Part shown: positions 1-5,490 of the stretch, in pieces | How positions within the stretch are numbered: position 1 is the first letter of the stretch | Layout of the letters: each line of letters begins with the position of its first letter | Notes under the pieces: generated by a model | Databases searched by the model: none | The model's input: the letters and a program-made list of their open reading frames with translations, nothing else | Told to the model about the DNA's origin: nothing | Made by a program: the position numbers and the translations under genes | Assembly (NCBI GenBank): GCA_964637345.1 | Contig: CAZWTD010000003.1 | Span: forward strand, 1 to 64,000 | Length of the DNA: 64,000 nucleotides | Source: CAZWTD01 sp964637345 | GTDB lineage: Bacteria > Patescibacteriota > Patescibacteriia > HK-STAS-PATE-3 | Direction of reading: 5' to 3'

Positions 1-58
1 AAAGTATCGCCGGCAGGTGGGTCACCTACGTGATGACTCCGTCCTACTGATCTTTTCT

Positions 59-91
59 GGCCGCGCGTCGATTTTCATCGATTGCGCGGCC
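59..91 (+). terminator. GC-rich hairpin, possible transcript end
   Basis: The two arms GGCCGCGC and GCGCGGCC, extended inward by a GTCGAT/ATCGAT pairing with one bulged T, close a TTTC loop. The stem is very stable but is not followed by a T tract, so it is either a Rho-independent terminator of unusual type or a structural RNA element. It would end any gene coming from before the window. Confidence 0.35.
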
Positions 92-117
92 TCAGCTCCG
101 ACCGGATGAACACTTCG

Positions 118-135
118 TCCGTTCAGAGGTGAGTC
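118..135 (+). repeat. Leader repeat element, copy 1 (short)
   Basis: This stretch (core GTTCAGAGGTGAGTC) matches the core of two longer copies at 1926-1967 and 2375-2414, which sit directly before ribosome binding sites. Here no start codon follows closely; the next ribosome site is at 221. It may be a recurring 5' leader or promoter-proximal element. Confidence 0.45.
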
Positions 136-388
136 GGGTGATGGGATGAGCAGGCACATCGGGCAAGGGCATTCACGCCAACGCCATTCGGCCTAGTATC
201 CCATCACCAAACATACATACAAAGGAGGTCCAGTGCTCGAACCTTAGGCCCGCTGGCGAGGGCCGATAACACAATATCGCCTGTGGAGGAGCGAAACGGA
301 CCAATCGACGCACGCCCATTCACGCGAGTACACCTCGCCGAAATCCGGGGCACCGCGTTCGCCGGGTCCGCCTCGCCTTCCTCCGATA

Positions 389-410
389 GGGCAAGTCTTC
401 TGGCTTGCCC
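389..410 (+). terminator. Terminator-like hairpin before the pilin promoter
   Basis: A 7 bp stem (GGGCAAG with CTTGCCC) closes an 8 nt loop and is followed by TCTCTTCC, a pyrimidine-rich tail. It would end a short transcript from the 220-390 region. Its right arm overlaps the -35 candidate of the pilin promoter, so the two readings compete. Confidence 0.4.
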
Positions 411-433
411 TCTCTTCCAGAGCTTCGTACAAT
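405..433 (+). promoter_or_regulatory. Candidate pilin promoter with palindrome at the -10
   Basis: TTGCCC at 405-410 and TACAAT at 428-433 are spaced by exactly 17 nt. The -10 lies inside a perfect 7 bp inverted repeat, CGTACAA-TT-TTGTACG at 426-441, which could be an operator. A start near 440 would leave about 20 nt to the ATG at 460 or about 130 nt to the GTG at 571. Confidence 0.4.
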
Positions 434-570
434 TTTGTACGGTGTTGCGGAGGAGAGACATGAAACTGCCAGGCGAGTCTTCGACGATTCGCCCGGCCGC
501 TTCACCGAAAGACGGAGAACGCGCCCCGCGCTGGACGGAATTCCAGAGACCGGGACAGAGGAGGTTTACT

Positions 571-987
571 GTGTTGAAGAATCGGCAGGGTTTCACCCTG
601 ATCGAGCTCATGATCGTCGTGGTGATCATCGGGATCCTGGCCGCGATCGCGATTCCCAACTACATCAGCATGCAGGACCGCGCCCGCGAGGGCATGGTCA
701 AGGGCAACGCCCACGCGGTGCAGCTCCATGTCGAGGACTGGGCAGTCCAGAACAACGGCGTGTACCCCGCCCATGTCGCCGACCACATGAACGCCCTTGT
801 CGAGGTATCGAATCCGTTCGGTGGTGCCGCGTGCGTCGACGGCCCCGGCGACTTCGAGGTGGGCTACGTTCGGTACGTGGTAGGCAACCCCCCGACCTCT
901 TACGAGATCTTCGTCTACGGCAAGGACGCCGGCGGCGGTCCCAAAGGCGACGGGATCATTCTCACCCTGACGAACATCGCGCAGTAG
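571..987 (+). CDS. Type IV major-pilin-like prepilin
   Basis: A 138-residue class III prepilin. The leader MLKNRQG is cut before F8; the Glu at +5 (E12) and the hydrophobic helix running to about residue 31 are the classic type IV pilin assembly signals. The remaining ~100 residues are a small globular head with one cysteine. I chose GTG 571 because it gives a 7-residue leader and has a GAGGAGG ribosome site six bases upstream. An in-frame ATG at 460, also with a GGAGGAG site, would give an unusually long 44-residue leader. An A24 peptidase gene follows. It could be the major pilin served by the pil operon at 3-13 kb, which has no short pilin of its own; that link is inference. Confidence 0.85.
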   Translation: MLKNRQGFTLIELMIVVVIIGILAAIAIPNYISMQDRAREGMVKGNAHAVQLHVEDWAVQNNGVYPAHVADHMNALVEVSNPFGGAACVDGPGDFEVGYVRYVVGNPPTSYEIFVYGKDAGGGPKGDGIILTLTNIAQ

Positions 988-1008
988 CCTTCGTCAGGGC
1001 CGCACCTT

Positions 1009-1042
1009 CCGGGAGCGTTAGACTTCGGTCTTCCGCTCCCGG
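1009..1042 (+). terminator. Terminator with UUCG tetraloop after the pilin
   Basis: A 9 bp GC-rich outer stem (CCGGGAGCG with CGCTCCCGG), a 2x2 internal loop and an inner AGAC/GTCT stem closed by TTCG, followed by CTTTCTC. Strong structure with a short pyrimidine tail; it separates the pilin from the peptidase gene. Confidence 0.7.
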
Positions 1043-1103
1043 CTTTCTCAAAGTACGTGTATACTTCGCGTACTCCGAGGAGGTCCAAATACGAGGAGGC
1101 ATG

Positions 1104-1601
1104 ATGGAATACCCAGCCCTTTTCGGCGCCACTAAGGTCGAATGGGTTTCAGTAGCAGTGTTCTTCATCTGCCTCGGGGTCGTGTTCGTTACAGACCTAA
1201 AGAGGCGGATCATTCTCGACGAGGTGAGTGTCGGTGGACTGGTCATCGGACTGATCGTCGCTCACTGGACGATCGGACTCCGGACCGCGCTTCAGGGCGC
1301 CTTGCTCGGAGGAGTTTTCCTTTGGCTGGTTGCGCTTTGGTACAAGCGAGTACGGGGGCGTGAGGGAGTTGGCGGCGGGGACATCAAACTCGCGGCTATG
1401 CTCGGGGCATTTCTTGGGCCCGGACCACTCACTCTTACCGTTTTCGTCGCGTCCGCTGTTGGTAGCGTCGTTGGGCTCGGCCTTGTGCTAGCTCGGCGTC
1501 GTGCGCTTACGGATGCGCTGCCCTTCGGCTGCTTTCTCGCGCCGGCGGCAGGAGTTGTTCACGTCTGGGGCCCGGCCATCATTCGATGGTGGTTGGGATA
1601 G
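1104..1601 (+). CDS. A24 prepilin peptidase, catalytic domain only
   Basis: A 165-residue polytopic membrane protein of the type IV leader peptidase family. Both catalytic aspartates are visible: D31 in the TDLKRRII context and D93 in GGGDIKL. It lacks the N-terminal cysteine-bearing methyltransferase half of PilD, so it resembles the short CpaA/TadV-type enzymes. It would cleave prepilin leaders at the cytoplasmic face of the membrane, and its place directly after a pilin gene fits. ATG 1104 is preferred over ATG 1101 because AGGAGG at 1094-1099 is too close to 1101. Whether it also processes the minor pilins of the minus-strand pil operon cannot be told from sequence. Confidence 0.8.
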   Translation: MEYPALFGATKVEWVSVAVFFICLGVVFVTDLKRRIILDEVSVGGLVIGLIVAHWTIGLRTALQGALLGGVFLWLVALWYKRVRGREGVGGGDIKLAAMLGAFLGPGPLTLTVFVASAVGSVVGLGLVLARRRALTDALPFGCFLAPAAGVVHVWGPAIIRWWLG

Positions 1602-1611
1602 GAGATACGAC

Positions 1612-1860
1612 ATGGGCTATGTTCTTGGTAAGCTCCTCCTCGCCTGTGTTGCGGCCGGGATTTCCTACACCGCGGTTACGCGCTTCCCGACGGCGCGTGT
1701 TGTCCTCAGCGCCGTTCTCCTCACCGGAGTTGCTGCTTTCGGGGCCGCGATCTACATTGCAACCGGTGGAGGTTGGAGTGGCGCTCTCGCTGTACTTCCC
1801 AATGGTGCCCTTCTTGTCGGAGTTGGTGCTGGTTGGGTTGCGGTTTGGAGAAAACGCTAA
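1612..1860 (+). CDS. Small hydrophobic membrane protein, unknown function
   Basis: An 82-residue protein that is almost entirely hydrophobic, with about three membrane-spanning segments and a basic C-terminus (WRKR). AGGAG at 1600-1604 overlaps the stop of the prepilin peptidase and lies seven bases before the ATG, so the two are probably translated from one mRNA. I recognise no family. Its coupling to the peptidase suggests, without proof, a role in the same membrane process. Confidence 0.6.
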   Translation: MGYVLGKLLLACVAAGISYTAVTRFPTARVVLSAVLLTGVAAFGAAIYIATGGGWSGALAVLPNGALLVGVGAGWVAVWRKR

Positions 1861-1879
1861 CGCTCTTTCCCGGGCGGGC

Positions 1880-1906
1880 CTGGAACTGAATACGATTCAG
1901 AACCAG
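1880..1906 (+). terminator. Symmetric hairpin after the small membrane gene
   Basis: CTGG-AA-CTGAAT-ACG-ATTCAG-AA-CCAG: two perfect stem blocks separated by a symmetric AA/AA internal loop. Followed by TCCTGCTC rather than a T run. Probably ends the transcript or acts as a leader structure for the next gene. Confidence 0.45.
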
Positions 1907-1925
1907 TCCTGCTCACCTCCGAATC

Positions 1926-1967
1926 TAGGAGTCAATCTCATAGGTTCAGCGGTGACTCGAAGAAGGA
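1926..1967 (+). repeat. Leader repeat element, copy 2
   Basis: About 40 nt that match copy 3 (2375-2414) at most positions, including the core GTTCAGCGGTGACTC. It runs directly into the AAGGAGG ribosome site of the receiver-like gene. The conservation of a non-coding leader in front of two unrelated genes points to a shared 5'-UTR or promoter element. Confidence 0.6.
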
Positions 1968-1976
1968 GGCTCACAG

Positions 1977-2324
1977 ATGCGAAAGAAGGTTTTCGTTGTC
2001 GACCCAGAAGTCTACGTTTGCCACATCATCGCATTCACCCTTACGATGGAGGGGTATGAACTCGAGACTGAAGTCGATATCGGCAATTCCTTCAACCGGA
2101 TCCTCGACTCGCGCCCTGACCTCGTTGTCATCGGTCTTCAGGGCGGGGAACAGCTCAGTGTCGTTGCCCAAATCGCGGAGCAGAGGATTCCGATCATCGT
2201 GCTGGGATCTTCCCACCGCATCGGGCGGGATGCGGTTCTCGCGCATGGTGGAAGCGACTTATTCCACAAGCCGTTCAGTCCGCGGCGGCTTGTCGAGAAG
2301 ATCGCTGAGCTCCTTGCCAACTAG
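1977..2324 (+). CDS. Receiver-like domain protein lacking the phospho-Asp
   Basis: A 115-residue stand-alone protein with the CheY-like pattern: KVFVVDPE for strand beta-1, PDLVVIGLQGG for beta-3, VLGSS for beta-4 and the conserved lysine in FHKPFSP before the last helix. At the phospho-acceptor position, where receivers have Asp (DLVLLDL), this protein has Gly, and the acidic pair after beta-1 is reduced to one Asp. It is therefore probably a phosphorylation-independent pseudo-receiver. No output domain and no histidine kinase is near. AAGGAGG at 1963-1969 gives a strong ribosome site seven bases before the ATG. Role unknown. Confidence 0.7.
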   Translation: MRKKVFVVDPEVYVCHIIAFTLTMEGYELETEVDIGNSFNRILDSRPDLVVIGLQGGEQLSVVAQIAEQRIPIIVLGSSHRIGRDAVLAHGGSDLFHKPFSPRRLVEKIAELLAN

Positions 2325-2336
2325 TCGATCTTTACA

Positions 2337-2362
2337 GGGGCGTCCGTTTTTCGTGACGCCCC
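2337..2362 (+). terminator. Hairpin after the receiver-like gene
   Basis: A perfect 8 bp stem, GGGGCGTC with GACGCCCC, closes a loop containing TTTTT. It sits 13 nt after the stop codon. The T run is in the loop and not after the stem, so it is not a textbook intrinsic terminator, but position and stability fit a transcript end. Confidence 0.5.
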
Positions 2363-2374
2363 AACCTTCGAGCG

Positions 2375-2414
2375 TAGGAGAAATCTCGTACGTTCAGCGG
2401 TGAGTCAAGAAGGA
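2375..2414 (+). repeat. Leader repeat element, copy 3
   Basis: Close match to copy 2, sharing TAGGAG, AATCTC, and GTTCAGCGGTGA-TC in the same order and spacing. It again lies directly before a ribosome site (AGGAGGAG at 2419-2426). Confidence 0.6.
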
Positions 2415-2429
2415 ACAGAGGAGGAGTTG

Positions 2430-2606
2430 ATGGGAGTTCATGTTTTAGTGATATATGCCCTGCTCGTCGGGTTGGGTGTTCAGCTCGACCTCGAGGAGCG
2501 CCAGTCGTTCGGACGGTACCTCTTCCGGGTTCTGACGCTCGTTCCTGTTTTCGAACTCGGGCACTTGATCTTTTTGGTAGCTACTGACCGAACCCCGCGC
2601 GAATAG
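2430..2606 (+). CDS. Small membrane protein, unknown function
   Basis: A 58-residue protein with two hydrophobic segments (about residues 3-18 and 33-50) flanking a charged turn LDLEERQ. ATG 2430 is preferred over an upstream in-frame GTG at 2400 because AGGAGGAG lies just before it. No family is recognised. It is the last plus-strand gene before a convergent terminator pair. Confidence 0.55.
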   Translation: MGVHVLVIYALLVGLGVQLDLEERQSFGRYLFRVLTLVPVFELGHLIFLVATDRTPRE

Positions 2607-2624
2607 CGCGCTTCAGCAATAGCC

Positions 2625-2650
2625 AAGCACTCACGCAAGCGTGGGTGCTT
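2625..2650 (+). terminator. Intrinsic terminator of the first gene block
   Basis: AAGCACTCACG pairs with CGTGGGTGCTT around a CAAG loop (one G-T wobble) and is followed by TTCT. It is the clearest intrinsic terminator on the plus strand in the first 3 kb. Confidence 0.8.
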
Positions 2651-2661
2651 TTCTGTTACCT

Positions 2662-2691
2662 AAAACGCCCAAGGATAACCCTAGGCGTTTT
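2662..2691. terminator. Bidirectional terminator between converging genes
   Basis: AAAACGCC pairs with GGCGTTTT, extended by several further pairs. On the plus strand it runs into TTGATTTT; on the minus strand the stem itself ends in TTTT. It sits 14 nt beyond the rpmA stop and serves rpmA (minus) and readthrough from the plus side. Confidence 0.75.
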
Positions 2692-2704
2692 TGATTTTCG
2701 GAGG

Positions 2705-2980
2705 TTAGGCTTCGACGGAAACGAATTTCCGGAGCGCGAGATTGCTGTTGAAGAGGCGAACCTTGCGTGAGCTGAATTTCACGGTTCCAGCTTTTGCGGC
2801 GACGAGCGTATCATCGCCAGCTCGTCGGACATTCTTGCCCGGACGGTAGTAGGTTCCTCGTTGTCGGACGAGGACTTCGCCTGCTTTGACTTTTTGTCCG
2901 GCGTAGCGCTTCACGCCAAGCCGCTGGCCCGCGGAGTCGCGGCCAAGGGAGGTAGAACCTCCAGATTTAGTATGCGCCAT
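2705..2980 (-). CDS. rpmA: Large ribosomal subunit protein bL27
   Basis: A 91-residue bL27. The N-terminus MAHTKSGGSTSLGRDS corresponds to the processed or leaderless form whose tail reaches the peptidyl transferase centre; there is no Firmicutes-type cleavable extension. The basic core (GQRLGVKRYAGQ, VRQRGT, PGKNV) is conserved. rpmA usually follows rplU, which is not here; the gene stands alone behind its own promoter at 3009-3037 and ends at a bidirectional terminator. Confidence 0.95.
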   Translation of the reverse strand: MAHTKSGGSTSLGRDSAGQRLGVKRYAGQKVKAGEVLVRQRGTYYRPGKNVRRAGDDTLVAAKAGTVKFSSRKVRLFNSNLALRKFVSVEA

Positions 2981-3008
2981 AGAGAAGTATCAAAAACCTA
3001 GCCGCTTG

Positions 3009-3037
3009 AGGGTACCACGCCGAACAGGACTAGTCAA
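3009..3037 (-). promoter_or_regulatory. rpmA promoter, -35 overlaps upstream stop codon
   Basis: Read on the minus strand: TTGACT (3037-3032), 17 nt, TACCCT (3014-3009). The TGA inside TTGACT is the stop codon (3036-3034) of the last pil-operon gene. The predicted start lies about 20 nt before the rpmA ATG. Confidence 0.6.
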
Positions 3038-3321
3038 GACGAGCGCCCTGAATCGAAGACGTTAGGTATTGCCTCAAGCCCTGGGAGTTCACTCCATGCT
3101 CGTTCTACAGCTTCGATCTCCTCGTATTCTTTCGTAAGAATCGGCGTTTGTCTTCGTTGGGTAACGCCTGGATCGAGCGGTTCGGGATGAATAACGACGA
3201 GGTACCAGTTTATGTAGATAAAGTAGGCAATTCCTAGAAAAAGCACTACGACAGTAACTCCAAGGAGGAGGCGTCGGAGCCGTTGAAAACTTTGACCAAG
3301 TTCTTTGAAATGTACGTTCAT
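3034..3321 (-). CDS. Small single-pass protein ending the pil operon
   Basis: A 95-residue protein with one membrane helix at about residues 18-36 and a short hydrophilic outer tail rich in Glu and Pro. It starts by a 4 nt overlap with the pilO-like gene, so it is co-translated with the pilus alignment proteins. Its position is that of PilP in proteobacterial operons, but it has no lipobox and I see no PilP fold signature. It may be an alignment-complex accessory adapted to a cell without a secretin. Function unknown. Confidence 0.65.
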   Translation of the reverse strand: MNVHFKELGQSFQRLRRLLLGVTVVVLFLGIAYFIYINWYLVVIHPEPLDPGVTQRRQTPILTKEYEEIEAVERAWSELPGLEAIPNVFDSGRSS

Positions 3322-3866
3322 GTGTTCGAAGGAGATGACCAGGTTGTTGTTGCTGATACGGTCAGTAGTACCGTATCACTCGCGCTCACTTGCGTTCGAT
3401 CCGCACCGGATGGAAGGCCAATGGAAACCGTTTCGATGCTTGTGAGCCAGGAAAGCTTCTCGGCCTCTTGGAGAAAGCGTAATACCTGTGCGAGGTTTCC
3501 TTGGGCAGAAAACCGGAGGACTCCGGTAGGTTCTTTCCCGGTCGGGGGGTCGAAGGTATCAACAGTAACGGTGATACCAACACCCGCTGCGGTTGTTTCG
3601 AGCGTTGTAATAAAGGTGAGGGCTGACTCAGGGGTAAACAGTCGCCGGTTTAGTACGTCAAGTTGTTCTTGAATTTCCTGGGTACGGGAACGTAGGTCTG
3701 ATGACCGTTCAGCTGACCGTTGAAGCTCGTTGAGCGTAATACGATCTTCGTTTATCGAGCTTTTGAGGTCATCGATATTCGTCCAAGCTGGAAAGAGTGT
3801 TCCGAGGATGCCGAGCCCCAGAGCGCCGAAAATAATTGGAACGAGTTTGACGCGGTTGATGGTCAT
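3318..3866 (-). CDS. pilO: PilO-like type IV pilus alignment protein
   Basis: A 182-residue protein with a short cytoplasmic start, one membrane helix at about residues 9-26, a coiled-coil stretch (about 35-75) and a C-terminal ferredoxin-like domain ending in a Thr/Ser-rich strand. This is the PilO layout, and it directly follows pilM and pilN with 4 nt overlaps. In characterised systems PilO pairs with PilN to link the motor platform to the outside. Sequence identity to known PilO appears low, so the call rests mainly on layout and operon order. Confidence 0.75.
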   Translation of the reverse strand: MTINRVKLVPIIFGALGLGILGTLFPAWTNIDDLKSSINEDRITLNELQRSAERSSDLRSRTQEIQEQLDVLNRRLFTPESALTFITTLETTAAGVGITVTVDTFDPPTGKEPTGVLRFSAQGNLAQVLRFLQEAEKLSWLTSIETVSIGLPSGADRTQVSASDTVLLTVSATTTWSSPSNT

Positions 3867-4429
3867 GGGATAGGGAGCGGTTCAAGAAAGGACGGGCCGA
3901 GATTGGTCGTGAGCGTAAAGCGAATCGCCTCACGGCTGAGGAGGTCGGTAATTGGGAGTTCGAGGTTTGTAAAAAAGCCCGTTCCATTCATCGCATCTTT
4001 GAGCGCGAGGTAGGCGGTTCGATCTTTCGCCTCGCCTCGTAAGGTTAGCGTTTTTCCGGAAAAGCTCCCCTCGATTTGTTCAAGGGACACCCCGCTAGGA
4101 ATTGCACGGAATACGGCAACGAGGCGTTGACTGACCGGAAAGCGATCCTGCTCGAACTCAAGTACGGTTTTTACCTGGGTGTTAAAAAGTTTTATTTGAG
4201 ACTCAAGATGCTTTGTTTCGGTCGATTCTTGCGATTGTCGTTGTTCTTCAATTGACGCACTGAGCTCGTCGGCGTGTTGTTGGAGAAGAACAACGTTCGT
4301 CCAGGCAACAGCGGAAAAGAGGATGGCAATAAGGCAAAGCACGAAGGCGCCGGAACGGAGCTGAAGAAAGCGCCGTTCGCGATCGAGGGTTGTGCGCTGT
4401 TCCGCGTTGAGAAAGTTGAGGGTCATCAT
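3863..4429 (-). CDS. pilN: PilN-like type IV pilus assembly protein
   Basis: A 188-residue bitopic protein. The N-terminal cytoplasmic segment begins MMTLNFLNAEQR, the place where the conserved INLL-type PilM-binding motif normally lies (here LNFL). A membrane helix follows at about 27-48, then a coiled coil and an alpha-beta domain with the TLRGEAKDR strand typical of PilN. It overlaps pilM and pilO by 4 nt on both sides. Confidence 0.8.
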   Translation of the reverse strand: MMTLNFLNAEQRTTLDRERRFLQLRSGAFVLCLIAILFSAVAWTNVVLLQQHADELSASIEEQRQSQESTETKHLESQIKLFNTQVKTVLEFEQDRFPVSQRLVAVFRAIPSGVSLEQIEGSFSGKTLTLRGEAKDRTAYLALKDAMNGTGFFTNLELPITDLLSREAIRFTLTTNLGPSFLEPLPIP

Positions 4430-5481
4430 AAGACGAGACGGAGAGCTGTTCCAAGTACCGCGGTCATTGAACGCTGGGTTTCATCGTCGAGTTCCGCGGC
4501 GCGAGCGTCCCAGTGGTGAACCTCAGAAGGCAAGGTTGGGGTTACTGGAAGGCGAAGCTCGGCGCTTAAGAGTTCAGGTAAGCCGGGAAGGGCGGCTCCT
4601 CCGCCACTGAGCTTCACGGCAGCTACCCCTTTCGTCGGGACAGGAAGATGTGTCATCGAAAAAGACTCAACATCTCGTAATCTCTTGAGTAGCTCATTGG
4701 TAAGCGGAAGAAGCGCTTTTCGTACTTCGCCCTTACCTTCCTTTGGGAGAAGGCCGAAAAGCCGTTTTGCCTTCTCGGCTTGAGCTGTCGTGAGGTGAAG
4801 ACGGTTCGCGATTGTGGCGGTCAAATTCGATCCGGAGAAATCTTTTCCCGACGAAGAGAATTGGACGAGGTCGTGGCGCGCAACCAGAATTGTTGTTAGC
4901 GAATGGCCTAGATCGAGAACAATTTGCGTTCGGCTCGGTTCGCCGGGCGGGGTAACCGCGCGAACAACCGCTGCCGATTCGGGTTCAAGAATCATTGGAA
5001 TAAGGTGACAGGTCGCGAGAAGCTTCGATAAACTCGTAAGTACCTCAGTTGGAGCCGCCCCAACGAGCACCTGGCGGCCCTGGGGCGTTGATTCTACTTC
5101 TTGGTAATCGAGTTGAACCTCTTCTAGGGGCAAGGGAAGGTGCTGACTCGCATCTGACGCTACGTGCTCCTGAGTCAGGGGATCACTCCCAGCAATTGGG
5201 AGTAAAGTCGTAAATACATGCGACTCCGGAACGACGAGAGCCACATAGCGGGGGGTAAGTCGCTTACCTTTCATTGTAGCGATTGCTTGATTGACGGTCG
5301 TTGCGACTACATCGGCCTTGATGATTGTGCCGTCGACCATTGCTCCAGCTGGGAGTTGAACGGAGTTCCAGCTGGTGAGGGCAAGCGTGTTTGCTCGGCC
5401 ACGCGTCAATCGAGCTATTCGCACAGCAAAGTCGTCAATCTCGAGCGCGACTGCGTGTTTAGAAACAGACAAGTCTGACAT
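4426..5481 (-). CDS. pilM: PilM, actin-like pilus assembly ATPase-fold protein
   Basis: A 351-residue cytoplasmic protein of the PilM/SHS2 (actin-like) family. Visible are the N-terminal strand VALEIDDFAVRIARL, the phosphate-2 strand IVLDLGHSLTTILV and the adenosine motif KLSGGGAALPGL. PilM binds the PilN N-terminus on the inner face of the membrane and connects it to PilB and PilC. It starts 9 nt after the preceding large minor pilin and overlaps pilN by 4 nt. Confidence 0.9.
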   Translation of the reverse strand: MSDLSVSKHAVALEIDDFAVRIARLTRGRANTLALTSWNSVQLPAGAMVDGTIIKADVVATTVNQAIATMKGKRLTPRYVALVVPESHVFTTLLPIAGSDPLTQEHVASDASQHLPLPLEEVQLDYQEVESTPQGRQVLVGAAPTEVLTSLSKLLATCHLIPMILEPESAAVVRAVTPPGEPSRTQIVLDLGHSLTTILVARHDLVQFSSSGKDFSGSNLTATIANRLHLTTAQAEKAKRLFGLLPKEGKGEVRKALLPLTNELLKRLRDVESFSMTHLPVPTKGVAAVKLSGGGAALPGLPELLSAELRLPVTPTLPSEVHHWDARAAELDDETQRSMTAVLGTALRLVL

Positions 5482-5490
5482 GAGGTGTTC

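Larger units (their letters stand above)
1..570. other. Long non-coding or leader region before the pilin gene
   Basis: No convincing gene lies here. A 35-codon open tail in frame 2 ends at about 109 and could be the end of a gene outside the window, but has no recognisable motif. What is visible is structure: a GC-rich hairpin at 59-91, a copy of a repeated leader element at 118-135, a perfect AAAGGAGGT ribosome site at 221-229 followed by a GTG at 233 that opens only four codons, two small adjacent hairpins at 247-264 and 261-281, a terminator-like hairpin at 389-410, and a promoter-like pair at 405-433. It could be a structured RNA or a regulatory leader; that is inference. Confidence 0.4.

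Noticed and set aside
233..247. GTG start after a perfect ribosome site
   Set aside because: Only four codons before a stop; kept as part of the leader region and not called a gene.
204..659. Minus-strand open frames over the pilin start
   Set aside because: They are antisense shadows of a clear pilin gene and have no ribosome site or recognisable protein pattern.
405..1100. Long plus-strand frame leading into the prepilin peptidase
   Set aside because: The part before 1104 is the shifted-frame shadow of the pilin (Arg/Pro/Gly-rich, no domain) and crosses the pilin terminator; only the part from 1104 is membrane-protein-like.
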